Translations under genes and position numbers: made by a program | DNA from: Heliocidaris erythrogramma | Lineage: Eukaryota > Echinodermata > Echinoidea > Camarodonta > Echinometridae | Assembly: GCA_025617745.1 (NCBI GenBank) | Contig: CM046871.1 | Span: forward strand, 29,838,433 to 29,902,432 | Direction of reading: 5' to 3' | DNA: 64,000 nucleotides | The notes under the pieces: model-generated | Told to the model about the DNA's origin: nothing | The model's input: the letters and a program-made list of their open reading frames with translations, nothing else | The model's database searches: none | Shown: piece after piece, positions 57,301 to 64,000 of the stretch | Layout: each line of letters starts with the position of its first letter | How positions within the stretch are numbered: the first letter of the stretch is position 1

Positions 57301-60300
57301 TTATACACACACACATAAATAAGCATTCGTAGTGGGATTGGGGAGGGACGAATTGAGTGTTTTCAGTAATCAACACAGCGTGCAACTTTGTAAGAGAAGC
57401 ATGGCATTAAAAATACAAAAATAAAACCTCAAACTAGCACGGAGGACAGTCAATTAAGCATTTCCTCTTTTATAAAAATGCCCAATTAAATTTGATATTG
57501 ACGATACATGCATTTAAGTTTCCCCAGGTGTCTTAGGATTATGGATAAAGCCGTCTCATCATCATGATTTGTTTGTGAATTTTAATTATTGTGAATTTTA
57601 ATTATTGTGAAAGTTTTGAGATAAAGAATATAATGAATAAATATTTCAGTTAATGTATATATTAATTATAAATGGAATGAGGGAGTTTTTACAAAAGTGA
57701 ATGCAGCGTTAATCTCGTCGAAATTATATCATTTTTTTCGGGGGGTACTTTACACGGATTTAGTTTGTTCACTGGTAATCTTGGTACCCATAAAGCTTTG
57801 GACCTATTTCAAGTCATTCCAATAATAAATTTAAATTCCTTTAAAATTATTTTCTTGCTTCATCATTCGTATTTTAACAACCTCGCGTTTTCTCACGTAT
57901 TTTGAGCTTTCCGGAGGGGCGTTTCATCATGTCGGTGATTTTTAATGACAAATTTGCTCTCAGCCAATCAGATGCAAGGATTTCAGTAGCTTATAACAGT
58001 TATTGCAACTTGTCATTGATGACAGGTTTTATGAAACAGGGCCCTGATTGAGCCACTGAAACCCACCTTAGCGATGATATCAAGAGTGATGTTATTGAAG
58101 GCATCGTACATGCTGACATCCTGTAAACCATCCGCTCTCTTCATGAGATACTTCACCAGGTGATCAGCACTATCATTGAATGTCTCCACCATCGTCATCA
58201 GGTACCTAGAAGTTGAACAGTCAACAATTGAACTGATCAGTAATTGGGTATAACCAGTAATTGGGTATAACCATAGACTACGGTCGATATCGGTTACATG
58301 TCGTCTTTCTGAAGGTCCATAATTCTGAAGGTTCGTTAATTACTCCGACGGTTCGTCATTCCAAAGGTTCATGAGATAATTCCGAAAGTGAAAAAGGGTT
58401 CATAATTCCGAAAATGAAATAGGGTTCGTAATTCCGAAAATAAAGGGTTCATATTTCCGAAGGTTCGTAATTCCGAAAAGTTAGGTAGGGCTCTATTGTA
58501 TTTTCTGAATTATGAACCCCAAGTCATTTTTTTGAATTACGAACCCTATTTCATTTTCGCAATTATTATTATTATTATTGCTACTCACTTTGGTGTAAAG
58601 TTAACACAATCTTCACAAATTTGAAATCAAATCTTGTTGCTGACCGTTTTGATTTAGCATTTTTCTCAATATTTTCTTTCCAGTAAATTCAATTTCCACA
58701 AAAATACTCTCGATTGTGTTAGAAATTATAATGAACTCTTCTTTCACTACATCATCAAATCATTCTAAAACATACAACCCCACTCCACTGCCCTTTTTTG
58801 TAATAAATGTGTAATAAAAGTAAAGCCATCAATTGAAAAGAAAGAGGACGGAGTATCCTTGAGCCATGTTTCTGAAATACCAATCACTGAACGTTCTGGT
58901 TTGAGCTGATCCATAAATAAATCAAATTGGTCAAAAATAATAATCTGCAGTTTTTGTAGCGCATATAATGCACATATTATTCACCAATATCTCTATGCGC
59001 TTCCATAGAGCTTTGGATGATTACCCAGGCTCAGCCTAGCTGCCCTAATGAAGGTGCCGAAGCTTCAAGGAATAAATTCCTACCGATACCCATTTACTAC
59101 ACCTGGGTCGAGAGTGGCAAATGCAGATTAATGACTTGCCAAAGGACGTTAGTGCCGGGTGGGGATTCAAACCCCGTACCTTGTGATCTATAGTCCGGTG
59201 ACTTATCCAACACCTCTATAAGATCAAGAATCAAATCATTCCAATAATATCAAAGAAGGAGGGGGGGGGGGGGGGGGGGGTGAGAGAAAAAGAAACTTAC
59301 TTTCTGTGGAAAGAAGGGTTGAGCATAGCTCGATGCACCTTCCATCTGGCATGGTTAACTTCAGTGAGGAGACCATTACCCATGAAACGACTCCCAAGGA
59401 CCTGACCCATGATGCCATAGGGACGATGGGGCTTCGAATGGACGCTTGGATTTGAAAGAATCTCCTGAATGATGAACAATCGAAAGAATATTCAGCAAGG
59501 CCTTGGTGAGATGATGTTTGATGAAGGGGTGGGGGGCTATAACTGAGGCCCCTCCATGTATAAGAGGACCCCTAACAAATATGTGCTTACTGGCCACCTC
59601 TTTCACTATTCGGCATAGCCATATGGGTACAAAGCAGTGAGAAAAAATTGTGATGGGGTCTCTTTTACCTGGGGGCTTGTAGAAGAAGAAGAAGAAGAAG
59701 AAGAAGAAGAAGAAGAAGAAGAAGAAGAAGAAGAAGAAGAAGAAGAAGAAGAAGAAGAAGAAGAAGAAGAAGAAGAAGAAGAAGAAGAAGAAGAAGAAGA
59801 AGAAGAAGAAGAAGAAGAAGAAGAAGAAGAAGAAGAAGAAGAAGAAGAAGAAGAAGAAGAAGAAGAAGAAGAAGAAGAAGAAGAAGAAGAAGAAGAAGAA
59901 GAAGAAGAAGAAGAAGAAGAAGAAGAAGAAGAAGAAGAAGAAGAAGAAGAAGAAGAAGAAGAAGAAGAAGAAGAAGAAGAAGAAGAAGAAGAAGAAGAAG
60001 AAGAAGAAGAAGAAGAAGAAGAAGAAGAAGAAGAAGAAGAAGAAGAAGAAGAAGAAGAAGAAGAAGAAGAAGAAGAAGAAGAAGAAGAAGAAGAAGAAGA
60101 AGAAGAAGAAGATATGGAAGAAGTAGAACCGTGAAACAACTTCTATTACTATATAACAACAACTATAAGTACGAGAAGAAGAAAAACGGGACAAAAGATG
60201 GGGGAGAAGGAGAATGAGGAGGACGAGGCAGGATAGAAAGAAAAAAGAACAAAGCGAAGAAGAAAATAACATTAAGGGGGAGAGACGAAAATGGTGATGG

Positions 60301-60776
60301 AGAAGAAGGTGGAATGAATTTATAGGCATGTAGACCCATCTGTTATCATCGACTCACCTTGACAACATCAGGGTCTAATGCAGCAATGATGTACCGATGA
60401 AGAATCGAATATTTGAAGACAGTCCCGTATTCCGTCTGCCTATATAATAATGGTCAAACAGTAATGAAAACAACTCCTTAAACTAGAACTGTAATCGTAT
60501 CAGATTGATGTGCATGCAATGACCTCCGTGTCTTCTATTTTGTTGAGAAGTTGACACTCGAAAAATAAAGATATGCATTGTAAAACATGACATAAAAAAT
60601 GATGGTGAAGATGCTTTTCCTACCCCCCCCCCCCCTCTCTCTCTCTCTTCTCTCTCATTCTTTCTCTCGTTTTCCATTTTTTTATTCGGCATTAGAATTA
60701 TTCATTTATTATCCTTTATTTATTTATTCATTTCATTTATTTATTTATTTTTATTTATTTATTATTATTATTATTG

Positions 60777-60836
<60 letters not shown>

Positions 60837-62703
60837 CACTAGGAACCTCTCTACTATTGTGTCTAAAACTTTAATTACATTGTTCAACATTCAGTCCTAT
60901 TCCTCGCTCTTTTTCTCGGTGTTAATGCGCTACCCAAGACAGTTTCAAGTTCCATCATAATTTTGAAGACATTGACTACCAAGACATGGTCTACCAAAAT
61001 GTTGCAAACTATTATTAAATACTAAACTATGTCATTAATCACTTGTACCAATAATAAAATGAGATTATGGACATCGCATCAAAACAAATCAAGTGGGAAT
61101 ATTAATTCCCTTACCATTTCATCAGAAGATCTAACTTGGTCTTCCCTGTCTCAAGAAATTCACGAACTTCTTGGAGACATCCATAGATGGCACTGCGGGA
61201 AAAAAATTGATAATTCTAGTTGCAAAGAAAGTACATGTGGTATTGGCGTGTATGTATGTATGGATGTATGTATGCATTTATTTATTCACTGAATTTCATT
61301 GACATATCCATCAATATTTTGTTCGAATATAACATCAGTAATTAGAACAAAAATAATAATAAAATGATAATAAGAGTAACACAGTCATGACAAAAACAGA
61401 ATATATCGTGAGTATAACATTCAAAACATAAACAAAAACAAAATACTCATAATTGATCAACTACACATACTCTTTCACGAAATATATATCATCAGATTAC
61501 GTACAAGTATTGGAAGGTAATGAAAAAAAGAGCCATTAAAAGAATTAAACATATATACTCAAATTCACTATAATAGATATGCCTAAACAATTTAAAGGTT
61601 ATCACGTTGATCAATAGTATTAATATATCGCAAAAAAATGCCAAATTATTTTATGCGTATAATTGTATTCAAGTTGCAACATAAGAAACATAAGCAAAGG
61701 ATGCAGACGATTTCACACAAGAATTTTGCTTTGATATCGATAGTCCAAGCAAAGCAAATAAAACATAAGGTTCAGTGTGAAACACGTAAACTGAAATTAT
61801 AAGCATCAAAATTAATATGAAAAATATCATATGATCATAAGTATTTCTACGGTCCAGATGCCAGTTAACTATAAAGTTATAAGAAGAACAAACAAAAAAT
61901 GTTCTACTCTATGCGGACGATATGACCACAGAGCGATATGAAGTGATTACCTAAGTCACACCGCAATACCAACTCCAAACCGAACGGCAATAAGCCACTT
62001 CGGAGATGCAATCTGAGCATGAGCAGATAAAGGTCATCTGTACCAAATTCTAAAACCCACTGACACTAATATTCGATATGTGCTCATGAATGTCATGTAA
62101 TCATTATTCAATTATGCACTAATGGTGCATTCCATGATATCCAGGTGGAAGTATTCTTTTAAAGGGGGAAACAAAAGCTATTCATGAGGCACCTCTATCA
62201 CTCCCAGAGTTATTTTTCTGAAGTGCACATAAAGGGACCCTCCATGTCTAAAATATTTGTGGATATTTGGGGTCATTTGTACCACGCGCTAACCCCGAAC
62301 TGGCTTATTGACAAAATCTTGGTCATTGTTTTCATGTAATTTCTGATTGCAATCTTGCCAATACGATACACAGTAGAGGTATGGTTGTCGAGTGGTTTAA
62401 CACTTGAATGGAGATGATGATGCGAAGGTCGTGGGTTCGATCCCCGACACGGCACTTTTATCTTTAATTAAGGCCTTTCATCCATACATTGCTCTTTTAT
62501 ATTTGATTACCAACGTGTCTGTGTATTTCTTTTTAAAATACATACCTGGTTCGTTTTGGGCCGGGAATATGCTTCAGTTTCCATCTGCCGAGCTCAATGG
62601 TAAGAAAGAAGATGACAGCACATGATAACGATGCTACCACACACAATGCGAAGACGAAAGAAAGAACTGTAGTCACTTGAAAATCAGTTGAAAGGACTTC
62701 CAT
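50044..62703 (-). CDS. CYP46A: CYP46-like cytochrome P450 (13 exons, 511 aa)
   Basis: Exons on the minus strand: 62703-62546, 61192-61115, 60439-60358, 59464-59301, 58205-58067, 57064-56951, 56176-55942, 55404-55332, 53486-53402, 52977-52864, 51192-51113, 50812-50740, 50184-50044. All phases fit (1536 bp). Residues 1-38 are a membrane anchor followed by HIPGPK, so it sits on the ER. P450 landmarks appear in order: C-helix W147-x3-R151, I-helix AGQETT (323-328), ExxR 380-383 (EALR), PERF 435-438 and heme loop FSLGQRSCIG with Cys458. The wording FPFSLGQRSCIGQQFAL, VMAKLLQQF, RGEELPTDMLTNIL and DEFVTFFIAG is closest to CYP46A1, the vertebrate cholesterol 24-hydroxylase. Sterol hydroxylation is the family expectation; the true substrate is unknown. 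It is convergent with the cholinesterase. Confidence 0.94.
50740..50812 (-). CDS. CYP46A: P450 exon 12 (heme-binding Cys)
   Basis: KHSAYAYFPFSLGQRSCIGQ; Cys458 is the axial heme thiolate. Only 73 bp, with AG|C joining exon 11. Confidence 0.94.
51113..51192 (-). CDS. CYP46A: P450 exon 11 (PERF motif)
   Basis: LSPFAMGRMSEYFDDPLVF then RPERF; phase 0 in, phase 2 out at GAGAG|gtaaat. Confidence 0.9.
51676..51890. mobile_element. hAT-like C/G MITE copy (P450 intron 10)
   Basis: CAGGGGCGTATCCAGG at the left, TTTTATCCGCCTCTG at the right, with inner G run and CTTGACAGACA-like word. Confidence 0.55.
52157..52184 (-). pseudogene. partial duplicate of P450 exon 10 end
   Basis: GAACTTACGCTGACCCGACT and TACCTTTG repeat 52857-52884 with one mismatch, covering the 3' end of exon 10 and its splice donor (AAC|gtaag). 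Confidence 0.7.
52245..52827. mobile_element. T2/Kolobok-type element (P450 intron 10)
   Basis: It begins TTAAAGGGAAATCCAACC and ends GGTTGGATTGCCCTTTAA. Long imperfect inverted arms (about 190 bp) share GAAATCGGACAAG, AAATTGGC and GTGGACAACTC. Its right end is 36 bp from exon 10. Confidence 0.75.
52864..52977 (-). CDS. CYP46A: P450 exon 10 (K-helix ExxR)
   Basis: VLKEALRMYAPGSIVNRVTG, then VIPKGSRVN; Glu380 and Arg383 form the conserved K-helix pair. Confidence 0.93.
53519..53657 (+). mobile_element. GTTTCATAAAAC MITE family, copy 2 (variant ends)
   Basis: It shares the core TGTTATAAGCTACTG, AATCCTTGCATCTGATTGG, CGAGAGCAAATTTGTTA. The ends are GGAAGCGTTTCATCAAGCG and its mirror. Confidence 0.8.
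53680..54040. mobile_element. hAT-like C/G MITE copy (P450 intron 8)
   Basis: GGCGGATTTAAGGGGG, GGCCCGTG-poly(C), three GCTTGTCAGA/CCTTGTCAGA words and a right end CCTGGATCTGACGC. Confidence 0.6.
54189..55099. mobile_element. T2/Kolobok-type element (P450 intron 8)
   Basis: TTAAAGGAGAATTAACC (54189-54205) is exactly mirrored at 55083-55099. An inner inverted pair (ATGGGGGCTGCCATTTT near 54361 and its mirror near 54935) is also present. 911 bp, no coding frame. Confidence 0.75.
55332..55404 (-). CDS. CYP46A: P450 exon 8 (I-helix second half)
   Basis: G|GT CAA GAA ACA ACA gives GQETTS, then NLMSFALELLGKHPHVLQ. With exon 7 it completes AGQETT, the oxygen-activation groove. Confidence 0.92.
55650..55938. 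repeat. (ATC/ACC)n trinucleotide tract (P450 intron 7)
   Basis: About 290 bp of CATCAT, CACCAC and CATCTT words end right at the exon 7 donor (GCAG|gtgatgatgatg on the minus strand). Confidence 0.92.
55942..56176 (-). CDS. CYP46A: P450 exon 7 (H to I helix)
   Basis: YGLTKKSRETKAEVKAACDM, then RGEELPTDMLTNIL and DEILDEFVTFFIAG. The last exon bases run into the GAT-rich intron. Confidence 0.94.
56464..56612 (+). mobile_element. GTTTCATAAAAC MITE, copy 3 (P450 intron 6)
   Basis: AGTTTCATAAAACTTGTTAT and mirror GAGTTTTATGAAACGGGACC flank the same core as copy 1. Confidence 0.85.
57913..58046 (-). mobile_element. GTTTCATAAAAC MITE, copy 4 (P450 intron 5)
   Basis: Inverse orientation: the core reads CTCAGCCAATCAGATGCAAG and TTTCAGTAGCTTATAAC; it ends TTTTATGAAACAGGGCCCTG, 21 bp from the exon 5 boundary. 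Confidence 0.85.
58310..58560. repeat. GGTTCGTAATTCCGAAA tandem/inverted repeat
   Basis: About eight direct copies of GGTTC(A/G)TAATTCCGAA-like words, then two in inverse orientation (GAATTATGAACCCC, GAATTACGAACCC). P450 intron 4. Confidence 0.8.
59080..59225 (-). mobile_element. tRNA-derived SINE, best copy
   Basis: On the minus strand a tRNA-like head with GGGTTTGAATCCCC is followed by CCGGCACTAACGTCCTTTGG, GCCACTCTCGACCCAGGTG and ATGGGTATCGG. P450 intron 4. Confidence 0.7.
59301..59464 (-). CDS. CYP46A: P450 exon 4 (C helix)
   Basis: EILSNPSVHSKPHRPYGIMG, then GSRFMGNGLLTEVNHARWKV, HRAMLNPSFHR. Trp147 and Arg151 are the WxxxR heme-propionate contacts. Confidence 0.93.
59681..60112. repeat. 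uninterrupted (GAA)n tract, ~432 bp, in P450 intron 3
   Basis: The plus strand reads AGAAGAAGAAG without interruption for about 143-144 triplets. The P450 is transcribed from the other strand, so its pre-mRNA would carry (UUC)n. The tract ends 245 bp before exon 3 (toward higher coordinates) and starts 217 bp after exon 4. Confidence 0.97.
60358..61192 (-). CDS. CYP46A: P450 exons 2-3
   Basis: Exon 2 (61192-61115) reads AIYGCLQEVREFLETGKTKL and exon 3 (60439-60358) reads QTEYGTVFKYSILHRYIIAA, DPDVVK: the N-terminal beta-sheet and A/B helix region. Intron 2 contains (TA)n at 60781-60830. Confidence 0.9.
62370..62460 (+). mobile_element. tRNA-like SINE head
   Basis: TGTCGAGTGGTTTAACAC (A-box-like) and GTGGGTTCGATCCCC (B-box-like) lie about 40 bp apart, followed by CACGGCAC. 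The stems are poor, so a functional tRNA is unlikely. Confidence 0.5.
62546..62703 (-). CDS. CYP46A: P450 exon 1 (membrane anchor)
   Basis: ATG at 62703 opens MEVLSTDFQVTTVLSFVFAL, a hydrophobic stretch to residue 36, then LKHIPGPKR. It ends in phase 2 at ACCAG|gtatgt. The bases before the ATG (CTGTACAG) could be an acceptor of an untranslated exon. Confidence 0.9.
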
Positions 62704-63375
62704 CTGTACAGAACATATTTGCAGGCCAAAATAAATATAGAGATAAATATACGGTTTATCACTTTTATTTCCAAGAAATAAGTTCCACGACGATATCCAC
62801 AGGAGAGTACACTATGCTGCAGGCGTTTGAAGATGTTATGTTCATACAGGATGTCCATCCAGATGATAATAATTGGTACATCAATGTACCATTCCCACGT
62901 AAAGTTTCAGTACACTTTTCTGTGAGTAAAAAATCCATCTCCTTTAAATATGTGAAGACTCGGCCAAAGCAGGCACGGAATGGTCTGGCTCCAGGCTCGA
63001 CTATTTGATATTCATTCCCTTTTTACTCCAAATTCAACCTTTCCAATACTAAACACAACAGCAAATAACTTCGTATTTGGAGCAATTCTAATTTTCAAGA
63101 ACAAAGTGAAAATGCAAGCTAGCAAGCTTGCTCTGGCTAATTAATTTAACAAATAATTGCTTGAAGAGCGTGGAAACTGATTAAATGTCTTGGAAGTTCT
63201 TTTTACACGCGTCATTGGTTTGCACCTGATCTGTACGTGGGATTACGTAACAGAATTGTTTGAACGTCCGCTCAAGATCCATGTCACAAAAGAATCGTGT
63301 ATACATTCCTCTCTGCCCTATTATGCCCCCCCCCCCCCCTCTCTCTCTCTCTCTCTCTGTTGTGTAACTATGTAC

Positions 63376-64000
63376 ATGACGACCCCGTAAAGTTTTTAGG
63401 CTCTCACATCACATTCACTATGAAAACCACTGAGACATACGAGATCATAAATGATAATCTGAACACCATTCTGACTAACATAGATCAAGTGAATATAAGA
63501 AACGAATATAAACTGAAAATACTTACGGCTTATATGGTCTCCCCTCGATGAGGTATATGCTAACTGTACATGACCTTCATAATACTCACCTTGGACTTCT
63601 CGATAAGCTCCTTGATAAACATATAAAGATATGGCTTGGTATCCCCGGGCAGGGGGCTAACATAGCGATAGTTCATACCCCCGCTGGGCTTGACATTCCA
63701 ACAATATCGGAATTGTATCGGACTTGTCATTGGTTAGCATATAGTGGATCTAAATGCAAAAGCGATGAAGTGGTAATACACGCTCTCAACCAGCGTCTGA
63801 TAAGAGAGGGAACTTGGACCAGAAAGTCCTCGATAACTCAATCCGCACACCAGATGCACGAAAGTAGCTTTCAAAACAACTGGAAAAACACCAAAAAGGC
63901 AATCAAAGTGAATTTGAAACGTGAAAATAGAGATAAGTGGGTAAAGGAAATAGAACCCCTCCTGGTCCAGGGTGAGTTCATGAAGGTCCTTGAGAAGGAG
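63376..64000 (+). pseudogene. non-LTR retroelement fragment running off the window
   Basis: DDPVKFLGSHITFTMKTTET and NEYKLKIL occur in one frame up to a stop at 63549. A second frame opens at 63557 and stays open for 148 codons to the window edge: MLTVHDLHNTHLGLLDK, IKIWLGIPGQG, GLDIPTISELYRTCHWLAY, EGTWTRKSS. FLGSxI is a late reverse-transcriptase block. The copy needs one frame change near 63550. It is the same family as 5966-6385. Confidence 0.7.

Noticed and set aside
59376..60329. Long open frames encoding poly-Glu, poly-Ser, poly-Leu or poly-Phe
   Set aside because: All are translations of the GAA/TTC repeat in six frames; the tract lies in a P450 intron.

Overview
This is a window of animal nuclear DNA: AT-rich, intron-rich and full of small DNA transposons. 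Three multi-exon genes can be assembled through GT/AG splice sites whose phases all match. They are a secreted laccase-like multicopper oxidase (+ strand, 10 exons, 4139-20116, 619 aa), a secreted acetylcholinesterase-type cholinesterase with a C-terminal tryptophan-rich tetramerisation tail (+, 4 coding exons, 39355-46051, 628 aa) and a CYP46-like microsomal cytochrome P450 (- strand, 13 exons, 62703 down to 50044, 511 aa). The cholinesterase tail, the CYP46-type P450 and the mobile-element content suggest a marine invertebrate deuterostome, most likely an echinoid. The species is an inference.

Layout. 1-4138 is intergenic, with a dispersed repeat, a broken Tc1-like transposase, a tRNA-like SINE head and a Harbinger-like MITE. 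4139-20116 is the oxidase gene. Its 7-kb first intron holds a nest of repeats, a non-LTR retroelement fragment, a TIR element with perfect 28-bp ends, a TTAA-flanked piggyBac-like MITE and a Kolobok/T2-type element that still carries a THAP domain and two perfect hairpins. 20117-39239 has no host gene that I can support. It holds MITEs, a ~190-bp satellite array, an endonuclease-like retroelement fragment, a 77-bp tandem repeat and a long near-perfect hairpin. 39240-46051 is the cholinesterase gene. 46052-50043 is intergenic with MITEs. 50044-62703 is the P450 gene, whose introns hold an uninterrupted (GAA)n tract of about 430 bp, two T2-type elements and three copies of one short MITE (a fourth lies just downstream). 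62704-64000 contains a retroelement reading frame that runs off the window edge.

The three genes have no obvious shared pathway: copper oxidation outside the cell, ester hydrolysis outside the cell, and sterol-type hydroxylation at the ER. Their closeness is probably ordinary genomic neighbourhood. The non-genic signal is dominated by DNA transposons: elements with TTAAAGGRR ends (Kolobok/T2 type) in introns of all three genes, and a large hAT-like MITE family carrying long C/G homopolymers.
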